This document shows positions 9,147-17,724 of a DNA stretch of 64,000 nucleotides, piece by piece (position 1 is the stretch's first letter; each line of letters begins with the position of its first letter). Origin of the DNA: Saccharopolyspora kobensis. GTDB lineage: Bacteria; Actinomycetota; Actinomycetes; Mycobacteriales; Pseudonocardiaceae. The stretch is taken from positions 1 through 64,000 of the forward strand of contig NZ_FNVB01000011.1 of NCBI RefSeq assembly GCF_900108315.1, read 5' to 3'. The translations under genes and the position numbers were made by a program. The notes below the pieces were generated by a model. The model had not been told where the DNA came from. It did not search any database and was given only the letters and a program-made list of their open reading frames with translations.

Positions 9147-11420
9147 GTGGCGGTCGTCAAGCCGTGGGAGAGCAACGGTCCGTTGACCGCGGCCGAGCAG
9201 CGGTTCGAGGAACTGCTGCGGCAGAGCCGGGGCGACCGCGCGGCACCGGACACCGGCCGACCGCTGGACGTGCACGCCGTCAACCACGACCCGGAGCGGG
9301 TGATCCGCGGCGAGTACCTCAGCCGCCGCCTGGTGGAGTCGCTCGACGAGACCGGCTGGCGGCCCTTCTCCCGGCGCACCGGCCAGCAACCGGTCATCGC
9401 CATCGAGAACGCGGTGATCACCGGGCGCGTCGACCTGCGGGCCACCGACCTGCCGTACCTGCTGGAATTCGTCCGCTGCCGGTTCGAACTCGTCCCCGAC
9501 CTCCGGCAGGCCTCCATTGCCGGGCTGGTGCTCTGGCACTGCCGGCTGCCCGGCCTCAACGCCCGGAATCTCACCACCAGCAACGACACGGTGCTGCGCC
9601 ACTGCCTCAGCACCGGCGGCATCGACCTGGCGGACGCGCAGCTCGGCGGTTCCCTGCTGTTCAACGACTGCGAGCTGCGCAACCCCGGTGGCCGGGCCGT
9701 CTACGGCGACCGGCTGGCGGTCTCCGGCGCGCTGCTCGGACTGCGGCTGCAGACCTCCGGCGAGATCCGCATCCCCGGCGCGAAGGTCGGCGGCAACCTC
9801 AACCTCTCCGGCGGCGCGCTGCGCAATCGCGGCCGGATCGCCTTGAACGCCAACGGGATCCAGATCGGCGGCAGCCTGCGCTGCGACGTCGACCCGCTGA
9901 CCCGGCGGCCGTTCACCGTGGCCGGAGTGCTGTACCTGCCCAGCGCGCACATCGCGGGCGACGTCCGGCTGCGCGACGCGGTGCTCGAACCCGGCGTGAT
10001 GCCGCCGCGGCGCGGCGAGTCCAAGCACGACGACCCGACCAGCACGCTGATCTTCGACCGCGGCGACATCCGCGGCGACGTGCAGATCGACCAGGGCTTC
10101 CGCAGCGGCGGCACGATCCGGATGGTCAGCGCGCGGATCGGCGGCGATCTGCGGATGGCCGGCGCGAACATCGACCTGGGCTGGTCGCGGTCGGCGAAGG
10201 CCGCGGTGGAGCAGCCGCTGCGCGCGCTGCACATCGACGGCACCGAGGTGCTCGGCAACGTGGACGCCTCGCGCGTCGACCTGCACGGCCAGGTGCGGAT
10301 GGTCGACGTGCGGGTGGCGGGCAGCTTCCAGCTCAACCGCGCGCGGCTGCGCGGGCCGCGCACCGACGTGGTGCAGGCCAGCCGGATCAACGTGGGCAGC
10401 AACCTGGACTGCCGGGAGACCGACATCTCGGGTTCCGTCCAGCTGCAGGGCGCCCGGATCGGCGCCAACGTCGACCTGCGCTCGGCGCAGCTGACCAAAC
10501 CCGCGTGGCACCGGCACAAGATGGCCTACAAGCCGTCGGTCGACCTGCGCGCCGCGCAGATCGCGCGCGACCTGGTGTGCGCGGCGGGCAACCGGCCGTT
10601 CCTGGCCGAGGGCGAGGTGCAGCTGCGGCGCGCGGAGATCGGGCGGCAGGCCAACTTCCTGGGCTGCCGGCTCGGCGACGGCTCCAGCCGCAACGCGATC
10701 AACGCGTTCGGCCTGGTCGTGCAGGAGTTCACGCTGCTGCCGGAGACCGCGCCGCAGGGCCGCATCATGCTGCGGCAGGCGCAGTGCGAGCTGCTGGCGG
10801 ACAACTCGGAGCTGTGGGCGGCTTCCGGCGGCGTGGACGTCGAGGACTTCACCTACGACAACTTCACCGAGACCATCGAGCCCACCGACCGCGCCACCGT
10901 GCTGGAGCGGCTGGGCTGGTTGCGCGCCAACTCCGGCGGTCGCTACCAGCCGGGGCCCTACGACCAGCTGGCGAAGGTGTTCCGCGGCAACGGCAACGAG
11001 GAGCACGCGGTCACCGTGCTGATCGAGAAGCAGCGGCGCCGCTACCAGGCGATCGCGGCGGCCACCCGGCCGGTCTTCCGGTTGCCGGTGCGGCTGTGGA
11101 GCATGCTGCAGCTGGTCACGGTGAGCTACGGCTTCCGCCCGCTGCGTGCGCTGATCTGGCTGGTGCTGCTCACCGCGGCGGGCACCAGCTGGTTCAGCTT
11201 CCACGAGCTGGTGCCGATCAACGAGGAGGACCACCCGGTGTGGAACCCCTTCCTGTACACGGTCGACCAGCTGGTGCCGATCATCAACCTGGGCCACGAC
11301 GTGATGTGGCGGGCCGAGGGCAACTCGGAGTGGATCACGGTGGTCCTGATCGCGGCGGGCTGGATCCTGGCCACCACGGTCGCAGCGGGCATCACCCGTG
11401 CCCTCCGCCGCGACCCGTGA
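9147..11420 (+). CDS. beta-solenoid-repeat membrane protein of unknown function
   Basis: This is a 757-aa protein from GTG 9147 (GGGGGA, 4-base spacing); a GTG at 9111 would add 12 residues. From about residue 60 to 580 it is made of degenerate repeats of the type GGNLNLSGGAL, GGSLRCD, GDVRLRDAVL and GGDLRMAGANIDL, about 20-25 residues each, suggesting a right-handed beta-solenoid (pentapeptide- or bactofilin-like). The C-terminal 100 or so residues hold two membrane helices (LIWLVLLTAAGTSWFSF; VVLIAAGWILATTVAAG). Homologues are often labelled membrane-associated oxidoreductases, but I see no cofactor motif to support an enzyme. The function is unknown. Confidence 0.7.
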   Translation: MAVVKPWESNGPLTAAEQRFEELLRQSRGDRAAPDTGRPLDVHAVNHDPERVIRGEYLSRRLVESLDETGWRPFSRRTGQQPVIAIENAVITGRVDLRATDLPYLLEFVRCRFELVPDLRQASIAGLVLWHCRLPGLNARNLTTSNDTVLRHCLSTGGIDLADAQLGGSLLFNDCELRNPGGRAVYGDRLAVSGALLGLRLQTSGEIRIPGAKVGGNLNLSGGALRNRGRIALNANGIQIGGSLRCDVDPLTRRPFTVAGVLYLPSAHIAGDVRLRDAVLEPGVMPPRRGESKHDDPTSTLIFDRGDIRGDVQIDQGFRSGGTIRMVSARIGGDLRMAGANIDLGWSRSAKAAVEQPLRALHIDGTEVLGNVDASRVDLHGQVRMVDVRVAGSFQLNRARLRGPRTDVVQASRINVGSNLDCRETDISGSVQLQGARIGANVDLRSAQLTKPAWHRHKMAYKPSVDLRAAQIARDLVCAAGNRPFLAEGEVQLRRAEIGRQANFLGCRLGDGSSRNAINAFGLVVQEFTLLPETAPQGRIMLRQAQCELLADNSELWAASGGVDVEDFTYDNFTETIEPTDRATVLERLGWLRANSGGRYQPGPYDQLAKVFRGNGNEEHAVTVLIEKQRRRYQAIAAATRPVFRLPVRLWSMLQLVTVSYGFRPLRALIWLVLLTAAGTSWFSFHELVPINEEDHPVWNPFLYTVDQLVPIINLGHDVMWRAEGNSEWITVVLIAAGWILATTVAAGITRALRRDP

Positions 11421-11430
11421 CGGGAGACCG

Positions 11431-11451
11431 CGTCGATTCTCGCGAAATCGA
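11431..11451. terminator. small hairpin after the solenoid gene
   Basis: GTCGATT pairs with AATCGAC around a 7-nt loop, 11 bp past the stop. It is a weak candidate terminator without a T-run. Confidence 0.35.
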
Positions 11452-11600
11452 CGTCGCGCGCGCCGGGCGTGGCGTCGGCACCTGGGGATTCGTGGTGACG
11501 GGGCGGAGTGCACCCGACTGACGGGTGAAATTCCGGGCCGGAGTGGATCTGCCGTGCTAGATCAGGTTCGGCCCTGTTCAGCCACGGCACGGAGGTTCGC

Positions 11601-12449
11601 GTGGTCCGTCGTCTCCCCCAACTCGCCTTCGCCCTAGCCACCGCGGCAGCCCTGCTCGCCCCGGCCGCCCACGCGGCCGACGACTTCGAGTACGTCGCGC
11701 TGGGCGATTCCGCCGCAGCCGGCCCGCTCATCCCGAACCAGGATCCGAACCTGCTCTGCTTCCGCTCCGAGATGAACTACCCGCAGGTGGCGGCCGCGCT
11801 GATCGGCGCGGACCTCGTCGACGTGACCTGCTCCGGCGCGAAGATCGACGACTTCTCCCAGCGGCAGTACGGAATCCTGCCGCCGCAGTACGACGTGCTC
11901 AGCCGCCGCACCGACCTGGTCACGGTCACCATCGGCGGCAACGACGTGCAGCTGGTGCAGGCCGCGGTCTCCTGCCTGAACCTGCTGCCGGAGCCGCTCG
12001 GCAAGTCCTGCGCGGACCGCTTCACCGCGGGCGGGCGCGACGAGCTGGGTTCGCGGATCGACGCGCTGGCGCCGAAGGTGGACGAGATGCTCGCGCAGAT
12101 CCGCTACCGGGCGCCGAACGCCGAGGTGGTGCTCGTCGGCTACGGAACCTACCTGCGGCCCGGCGGCTGCTACCCGCTGCAGCCGATGTGGTCCCGGGAC
12201 GCCGACTACGTCCAGTCCAGTGTGGACAAACTCAGCGCGATGCTGCGGGAGCGCGCCGAAGCGCACGGCGCCGGATTCGTGGACCTGGGCCCGGTGAGCG
12301 TGGGGCACGACACCTGCGCGGCCCCGAAGGACAAGTACTTCGAAGGCCTCGTCCCGACGTCGGAAGCCGCGCCGCTGCACCCGAACGCCCGCGGCATGGC
12401 GGCCTTCGGCCAGGAGGTGGCCGACGCGGTGTCCGACCAGCAAGCCTGA
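11601..12449 (+). CDS. secreted SGNH/GDSL hydrolase
   Basis: This 282-aa protein starts at GTG 11601 behind ACGGAGG. A Sec signal peptide ends near residue 25 (LLAPAAHA). The SGNH blocks are visible: block I LGDSAAAG with the nucleophilic Ser, block III TIGGNDVQL with the oxyanion Asn, and block V LHPNARGM with the catalytic His. Cysteine pairs fit an exported enzyme. It is similar in layout to actinobacterial extracellular lipases and esterases of this family. The natural ester substrate is unknown. It converges with the SARP gene across a shared terminator. Confidence 0.88.
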   Translation: MVRRLPQLAFALATAAALLAPAAHAADDFEYVALGDSAAAGPLIPNQDPNLLCFRSEMNYPQVAAALIGADLVDVTCSGAKIDDFSQRQYGILPPQYDVLSRRTDLVTVTIGGNDVQLVQAAVSCLNLLPEPLGKSCADRFTAGGRDELGSRIDALAPKVDEMLAQIRYRAPNAEVVLVGYGTYLRPGGCYPLQPMWSRDADYVQSSVDKLSAMLRERAEAHGAGFVDLGPVSVGHDTCAAPKDKYFEGLVPTSEAAPLHPNARGMAAFGQEVADAVSDQQA

Positions 12450-12453
12450 GATG

Positions 12454-12495
12454 ACCGGCAGGAAGCCCCCGTCTGCGCGGGGACTTCCTGCCGGT
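12454..12495. terminator. bidirectional terminator between convergent genes
   Basis: An 18-bp stem with one mismatch (ACCGGCAGGAAG left, CTTCCTGCCGGT right) fills the gap between the SGNH stop and the SARP stop, and ends one base before the latter. Confidence 0.8.
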
Positions 12496-12496
12496 G

Positions 12497-14638
12497 TCAG
12501 GAGGCGAGGTTCTCGCAGAGGTGCGCGGAGAAGATCGCCTGCGCGCGGGAATCGCCCAGTTCACGCGCGATTCCCAGACCGCGCCGGGACAGCTCGGTCT
12601 GCGCCTCCCGGTCGCCGAGGCGGTGGTGGAAGCGCTCCAGCGACAGCGCCAGGTGGCACGCCCGCGCGTGCTCGCCGCGCGAGATCGCCAGTTCGAGCAC
12701 CCGGTGCAGGTTCGTCTCCTCCGCCCGGAACCAGCTCAGCGCCGCCTGCGCGGTGCGGACCTCGGGCAGCTCGGTGGGAGTCGGCGACACCCAGCGGTGC
12801 CACGGGGAGTCCACGACGAACCGCAGGCCGCGGTCGGCGATGTGCATGTAGTGCTCGAGGAGCCTGGTGAAAGCGGCATTGCGCTCCGGCACCGACTCCT
12901 CCTGGCCGATCCCCACCGCGTAGAGCCGGACCAGGTCGGACCACCGGTAGCGGCCCTGACCGCTCTCCTGCAGCAGGTGCACCGAGGCCAGCTGCTCCAG
13001 CTGGGACTGGGTCTCGTGCGCCGCGGTGCCCGCGAGCGCAGCGGCCGCCAAGCAGTCGATGCTGTCACCGGGGTGCTCGCCCAGCAGCCGGAACAGCCGG
13101 GCCGATGCGGGTTCGAGCCAGCGGTAGCTCGCGGCCAGGGCGGTGCGGACGCCTTCGCCGGAGTCCGGCAGCGAGAGCGTGTCCAGCCGGTGGCGGTCGT
13201 TGGCGGTCGCGGCGACCAGCGAGCGGATCGTGCGGTTCGGGGCGCGGGCCGCGGCGATCCGCAGCGCCAGCGGGAGCCGGTCGCACAGCTCGGCGAGCTC
13301 GGCGGCGGCCTCCGGTTCGGTGTCGATCCGCTTGGCGCCGAGGACGGTCCGGAGCACGTCGACGGCCGCTTCGCGGCTCAGCGGGGACACCGGGATCTGC
13401 ACCGCGCCGGCCATGGCGGCGAGACCGTTCAGCCTGCTCCGGCTGGTCACCAGCACCGAGCAACCGGCACCGGGCAGCAGCGGGCGGACCTGCGCGGCCG
13501 AGCGCGCGTTGTCGAGGACCACCAGCATCCGGCGGCTGGACAGCATCGAGCGGTACAGCGCGGCGCGTTCGTCGGTGTTGTCCGGGATGCGGGCCTCGGC
13601 GACGCCGAGCGCGCGGAGGAAACCGCCCAGCACGTGGCCGGGCTCCACCGGATCGGCATCGGCGATCCCCTGGAGGTCGGAGAACAGGCAACCGTCCGGG
13701 AACTGCGCGGCCGACCGGTGCGCCCAGCGCAGCGCGAGCGCCGTCTTGCCGACACCGGCCGGGCCGGTGAGGATCTGCACGGCGCCGTCGCCGCGGGTCC
13801 GGTCGAGCTGCGCCAGTTCGTCGGCGCGCCCGACGAATCCGGTGCTCTCCCTGGGTAGTTGCGCCGGTGCGGAGGGTGGTTCGGACTCCTCCGCGGCGCT
13901 GAGCACGCCGTGGAACGCGGCCTGCAGCGCGGGGCCGGGGACGACGCCGAGCTCTTCGGCGAGCCGGGTCCGCGTCGCGTGGTAGACGTCGAGCGCCTCG
14001 GCCTGCCTGCCGGCCTGGTGCAGGCTCAGCACCAGCAGTTCCACCAGGGGTTCGCGCAGCGGCCGCATCGCCACGGCCTCGCGCAGCGGGTTGATCCCCT
14101 CGGCCGCGCGGCCGATCCGGTGCAGCCGCCAGGCCAGCTCGTGCACCGCGTTGATCATGGACTCGTCCAGCCGGTCCACGACCTCCCGGCGCAGCCGCTC
14201 GGCCGAGACGTCGGCCAGCGGCGGCCCGCGGTGCAGGGACAACGCGGCGTCCAGCAGTTCGACGGCTTCGGCGTCGGGCGCGTCGCGGGCGGCGGCGACC
14301 AGGTCCTCGAACTGCGTCATGTCGACCGCGGAGCGCGGTGCGCGCAGCTGGTAGCCGGGCGCGCGGGTGATCAGTTCGACACCGTCGCCGAGGGACTTGC
14401 GCAGCTGCGCGACGTGGCCCTGCAGGGCGGCTTTGGCGGTGGGCGGCGGCGCGCCCTCCCACGCCAGGTCCATCAGGCGGTCCGCGGAGACGACGCGGTT
14501 GAGGTCGATGGCCAGCGCGGCGAGGATGCTGCGCCGCTTGGCGGCGCCGATCGCGGCCGCACTGCCGTCGGCCCGCAGCATTTCCACAGGTCCCAGCAGG
14601 CGTATTCGCAGCTGTGTTGGTGTTCTGGGGGAAGACAT
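12497..14638 (-). CDS. SARP-family regulator with NB-ARC ATPase domain
   Basis: This 713-aa protein resembles AfsR/DnrI regulators. It has an N-terminal OmpR-type winged helix at about residues 8-95 (LLGPVEMLRADG, RSILAALAIDLNRVVS, LRKSLGDGVELITRAPGYQL), then a bacterial transcriptional activation (BTAD) TPR domain at about 100-245 ending REPLVELLVLSLHQAGRQ, then an NB-ARC module with Walker A GPAGVGKT at 292-299 and LVVLDNARS, and a TPR-like tail. SARPs bind 11-bp-spaced direct repeats overlapping the -35 and recruit RNA polymerase. It is transcribed away from the ESX operon, and such repeats lie in the shared promoter, so it is the likely activator of that operon. Confidence 0.9.
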   Translation of the reverse strand: MSSPRTPTQLRIRLLGPVEMLRADGSAAAIGAAKRRSILAALAIDLNRVVSADRLMDLAWEGAPPPTAKAALQGHVAQLRKSLGDGVELITRAPGYQLRAPRSAVDMTQFEDLVAAARDAPDAEAVELLDAALSLHRGPPLADVSAERLRREVVDRLDESMINAVHELAWRLHRIGRAAEGINPLREAVAMRPLREPLVELLVLSLHQAGRQAEALDVYHATRTRLAEELGVVPGPALQAAFHGVLSAAEESEPPSAPAQLPRESTGFVGRADELAQLDRTRGDGAVQILTGPAGVGKTALALRWAHRSAAQFPDGCLFSDLQGIADADPVEPGHVLGGFLRALGVAEARIPDNTDERAALYRSMLSSRRMLVVLDNARSAAQVRPLLPGAGCSVLVTSRSRLNGLAAMAGAVQIPVSPLSREAAVDVLRTVLGAKRIDTEPEAAAELAELCDRLPLALRIAAARAPNRTIRSLVAATANDRHRLDTLSLPDSGEGVRTALAASYRWLEPASARLFRLLGEHPGDSIDCLAAAALAGTAAHETQSQLEQLASVHLLQESGQGRYRWSDLVRLYAVGIGQEESVPERNAAFTRLLEHYMHIADRGLRFVVDSPWHRWVSPTPTELPEVRTAQAALSWFRAEETNLHRVLELAISRGEHARACHLALSLERFHHRLGDREAQTELSRRGLGIARELGDSRAQAIFSAHLCENLAS

Positions 14639-14689
14639 CCGCTCTCGTTCGAGTGCTCTACCGTGCGCGCTCGCCTCGCCGCCCCACGA

Positions 14690-14735
14690 GTTGGTGCGAC
14701 GTTGGTGCGACGTTGGCGGCGCTTGCCAGCATAGT
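14690..14735 (+). promoter_or_regulatory. SARP-type direct repeats and promoter of the ESX operon
   Basis: GTTGGTGCGAC occurs at 14690-14700 and 14701-14711, and a third, weaker unit starts GTTGGCG at 14712. The periodicity is exactly 11 bp. CATAGT (14730-14735) is the likely -10, 11 bp after the third heptad. Triple 11-bp heptads just upstream of -10 are the hallmark of SARP-activated promoters. Confidence 0.7.
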
Positions 14736-14761
14736 GCCGTGATGTTGTGGCTGGGGGATTC

Positions 14762-15187
14762 ATGAGCGAACCCGAGGAAGACCAGGCGGTCCAGAACCTG
14801 GAGCGCTCCGCCGTGAGTGTGAAGCGGTTGCGCCGAGCGGTGGAATCGCAGCAGCTGCGCTTGGACCCGGCGGCGGGCGAGCAGATCCGCGTCGCCCTCG
14901 AGGACCAGATGTCCAAGGTGGACTCCTGGGTGTCCAGGGCGGGCGGTCTCACGGTGAACGCCCCGCTGGGCGAGAACCCGGTCGCGGAGGCGATGGCGAC
15001 GAAGTTCGCCAATCGGGCCGAGGGCACCGGTCGCTCGTTCAACGATGCGCTGCGGAAGTACCGCGAGGTGCTCGAGGAGGCGCGGGACGCGATCAACGCG
15101 GCCATGCGCACCTACGAGCGCGCCGACGAGTACGCGGCCGATTCGTTCCGCAAGATCGCCGATGACGCGTTCCAGCGCCCCGTGTGA
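14762..15187 (+). CDS. small helical WXG100-like protein
   Basis: This 141-aa protein starts at ATG 14762 behind GGGGGA. It is almost entirely alpha-helical, with no signal peptide. The C-terminal half (YREVLEEARDAINAAMRTY) resembles the second helix of WXG100/EspC-type ESX substrates, and the N-terminal half (LERSAVSVKRLRRAVES) could form the first. A clear WxG turn is not visible. As first gene of the operon it may be a co-secreted partner or chaperone of the PPE-like protein that follows (inference). Confidence 0.7.
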   Translation: MSEPEEDQAVQNLERSAVSVKRLRRAVESQQLRLDPAAGEQIRVALEDQMSKVDSWVSRAGGLTVNAPLGENPVAEAMATKFANRAEGTGRSFNDALRKYREVLEEARDAINAAMRTYERADEYAADSFRKIADDAFQRPV

Positions 15188-15239
15188 TGGCGCAGTTGCT
15201 GGGGCTCACCTGCCGCAGCCGAGGGGATGAAAGCCTGAG

Positions 15240-16946
15240 ATGACCGAGCCGAAAGCCAAGCTTGGCCAAGACGTCGTTCTGACGGAGACGCAGAACTGGG
15301 CCTCGCGCAGCCACGACGAGCTCTACGCGGCGGTGCACAACAACAACGACCCCGGCCGGGTCGGGCAGCTGGCCGACGAGTGGAAGTCGCTGAGCAGCGA
15401 TATCGACGAGTCCTCGCAGCGGATGTCGGAGAAGCTGCGGTCCACCGAGTCGGGCTGGCAGGGCGAGGCGGCCGACGCGGCGCGCGCGGCGATCCAGCAG
15501 CTGGTCGACTGGAACAGCGACGCGGGTGCGACCGCGGGCACGCTGTCGGAGCGGATCGGCACCCAGGGCCGGATCATGGAGGTCGCCAGGGCCGAGATGC
15601 CCGAGCCGGTCAAGGGCAAGGAGAACCTGACCGCCGCGCTGATCGGCACCTACACCGCGGGCAACCTCGAAGGCTTCATGCGGGCCACCGCGGACCTGCA
15701 GATCCACGAGGCCAAGGCCGCCGATTCGCACGAGCGCGCCGTCCAGGTCATGTCCTGGATGGAGAACGAGTCCCGCAACATCGACCAGGACACGCCGAGC
15801 TTCGAGCCGCCGCCGAACCCGGTGGAGAAGATGCAGCTGGTCGCGGCGAAGCGCGTGCTGCCCAGCGTCGAACCGCAGCAGCAGGGCACGCCGATGGAGG
15901 ACTCCGCGCCGGGTGGCCCCGGTGGCCCCGGCGGGATGCCGCCGGGTGTGCCGGACAGCACGGTGGCGGCCAGCGCCGGCGGCCCGGGAGCGCCCGGTGG
16001 CGTGCCCGGCGGTCCGGGCGGCGTTCCCGGTGGTCCCGGTGGCGTGCCGGGTGGTCCCGGTGCGCCCGGTGCCCCGAACATGCCGCCGCTGGGCGGAGTG
16101 CCCGGTGGCCCCGGTGGCGTTCCCGGGAAGCCGGGTGGGATCGACGGGCCGACCAAGGCGATGCCGATGCCCAAGCTCGGCGGGCCCGGTGGGATCGACG
16201 GCCCGACCAAGGCGATGCCGATGCCGAAGATGCCGCCGCTGGGCGACGTCAGCGGCTCGACGCCGCAGGGCACGAATCCGCAGAGCACGAACCCGCAGAG
16301 CTTCAGGCCGCCGAACCTGCCCCCGGTCCCGGGCGGCGGTGGGGATCACCAGTACCAGCCGCGGTCGTTCGGCGACGTTCCGCCGGTGCCGGGCACCAAC
16401 TGGCCCAACAACCGGCCCGGCAGCACCAACCGGCCGGGCGGTCCGGGCAACAACCCGTCCAGCGGTCCCCAGCCGTGGCGCGGCCCGCTCCCGCAGATCC
16501 CGACCGGTGGTGGGCCGGGCGGCGGTCCCGTCGGCACCGGCCCCGGTGGGCCCGGTGGGTTCCGCGGCGGCCCGGTTCCGCCGGTCCCGGGTGTCGGCGG
16601 CGGTGGCGCGGGCGGCGCCGGTGGTTTCGGCGGCGCCGGCGGTGGCGCCGGTGGTGGCTCGTCCAACATGACCCCCGGTGGTACTTCGGGTACCGGACGC
16701 CCTGGTGAGGGCGGTTTCGGCGGCCGCGGCACGGGCGGTGCGCCCGGCACGCCGGGCGCTGCCGGCGCGGCCGGGATGGGTGCCGGCCCGATGGGCGGCG
16801 CCGCCGGTCAGCGCGGCCGCGGCGAGGACGACAACGAACGCCGGGCGAAGTACGTGCAGGGCGGCCAGATCGTCGAGGTGCCCGGCGCCGACCTGCCGCC
16901 GCCGGTGATCGGCGAGGGCAAGCGGAAGAAGCGGGACAAGGAATGA
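15240..16946 (+). CDS. PPE-like ESX protein with Gly/Pro-rich collagen-like tail
   Basis: This is a 568-aa protein. Residues 1-190 are a helical PPE/WXG-type domain with the turn SGWQGEAADAAR (a WxG motif) and a long second helix. From about residue 220 to 540 it turns into a low-complexity tail of GGPGG, GVPGG and GAGG units, including a duplicated unit IDGPTKAMPMPK (16141-16176 and 16195-16230). The C-terminus is basic and charged (GKRKKRDKE). It is likely exported by an ESX system together with a partner and recognised by EspG, whose gene overlaps its stop codon. The tail may span the cell wall (inference). Confidence 0.75.
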   Translation: MTEPKAKLGQDVVLTETQNWASRSHDELYAAVHNNNDPGRVGQLADEWKSLSSDIDESSQRMSEKLRSTESGWQGEAADAARAAIQQLVDWNSDAGATAGTLSERIGTQGRIMEVARAEMPEPVKGKENLTAALIGTYTAGNLEGFMRATADLQIHEAKAADSHERAVQVMSWMENESRNIDQDTPSFEPPPNPVEKMQLVAAKRVLPSVEPQQQGTPMEDSAPGGPGGPGGMPPGVPDSTVAASAGGPGAPGGVPGGPGGVPGGPGGVPGGPGAPGAPNMPPLGGVPGGPGGVPGKPGGIDGPTKAMPMPKLGGPGGIDGPTKAMPMPKMPPLGDVSGSTPQGTNPQSTNPQSFRPPNLPPVPGGGGDHQYQPRSFGDVPPVPGTNWPNNRPGSTNRPGGPGNNPSSGPQPWRGPLPQIPTGGGPGGGPVGTGPGGPGGFRGGPVPPVPGVGGGGAGGAGGFGGAGGGAGGGSSNMTPGGTSGTGRPGEGGFGGRGTGGAPGTPGAAGAAGMGAGPMGGAAGQRGRGEDDNERRAKYVQGGQIVEVPGADLPPPVIGEGKRKKRDKE

Positions 16947-17704
16947 CGACGACAACAGCGCCGAACTTCGTGCTGTCGGCCGCCGAGTACGACCTGGTCA
17001 ACGACGCGCTCGGCTTCGGCCGCCCGAAGTTCCCGCTGCGGGTGCCCAGCCTGGGCCGGACGATGGAGGAACGCGCCGACCTCGCCGCCGACGCGTTCCG
17101 CGCGCTGGCGGGCCGCGGTCTGGCGAAGGGCGACGAGCTCGACGAGGACCTGGTGGCGATGCTCCGGCTGCTGGTCGAGCACGACACCTCGGTGGACGCG
17201 GTCGGCCACCTCGGTGCGCCGGTGCAGGCGTTCGCGGCGGTCAGCCGGCGGTCCGGCGTGCTGGCCCAGCTGGCGGACGACCAGCTGCTGCTGACCGAGA
17301 TCCGGCCCACCGCGCTGGCCCTGGCCGCGGTGAGCGTGCTGCCGCCCGGCGAACCCGGCGGCAAGCGCACGCTGTCGCTGCGCAAGGAGCAGCTGAACAA
17401 GGCGCTCGAAGAGGACGAGGACGATCCGTTCGGCGGGGACTACGACGACGAGACGGCGCTCGTCCGGGCCGGGCTGTCCGGATCGGAGGCCGCGGCGCTG
17501 GCCGAGCTCGTCGAAACCCGCGTCGGTGGCGGGCAGTTCGGCGTCACGCACCGGGGCGAGCGGTCGTCGACGCTGGTCACCTGGTTCGACACCAACGAAG
17601 GCCGGTACCTGATGGTCAGCGAAGGCGACTGGCTGAGCATCGCCCCGGCAGACAACCGCCGCATCGAGCACCGCCTGGCCGAAGTCCTGGGCAAACTCGA
17701 CTGA
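16943..17704 (+). CDS. EspG-family ESX secretion-associated protein
   Basis: This 253-aa cytosolic protein starts at ATG 16943, overlapping the previous stop by 4 bases (ATGA), which suggests translational coupling. EspG proteins bind the tip of PPE proteins and deliver them to the ESX machinery. The family pattern is visible: the opening strand FVLSAAEYDLVNDAL, a central helical part, GGQFGVTHRG and the closing strand TLVTWFDTNEGRYLMV. An acidic insert (about residues 155-170, EEDEDDPFGGDYDDE) is prominent. Its position directly after the PPE-like gene makes that protein the probable client. Confidence 0.85.
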   Translation: MTTTTAPNFVLSAAEYDLVNDALGFGRPKFPLRVPSLGRTMEERADLAADAFRALAGRGLAKGDELDEDLVAMLRLLVEHDTSVDAVGHLGAPVQAFAAVSRRSGVLAQLADDQLLLTEIRPTALALAAVSVLPPGEPGGKRTLSLRKEQLNKALEEDEDDPFGGDYDDETALVRAGLSGSEAAALAELVETRVGGGQFGVTHRGERSSTLVTWFDTNEGRYLMVSEGDWLSIAPADNRRIEHRLAEVLGKLD

Positions 17705-17724
17705 CGAGCTGAAGAGGTACAGCC

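Noticed and set aside
12221-12229. TGTGGACAA, a perfect DnaA box
   Set aside because: A single copy inside the SGNH hydrolase coding sequence; no cluster that would mark oriC.
14762-15187. Calling this a canonical EsxA/EsxB protein
   Set aside because: No clear WxG turn, and at 141 aa it is longer than the usual 100. Kept as WXG100-like.
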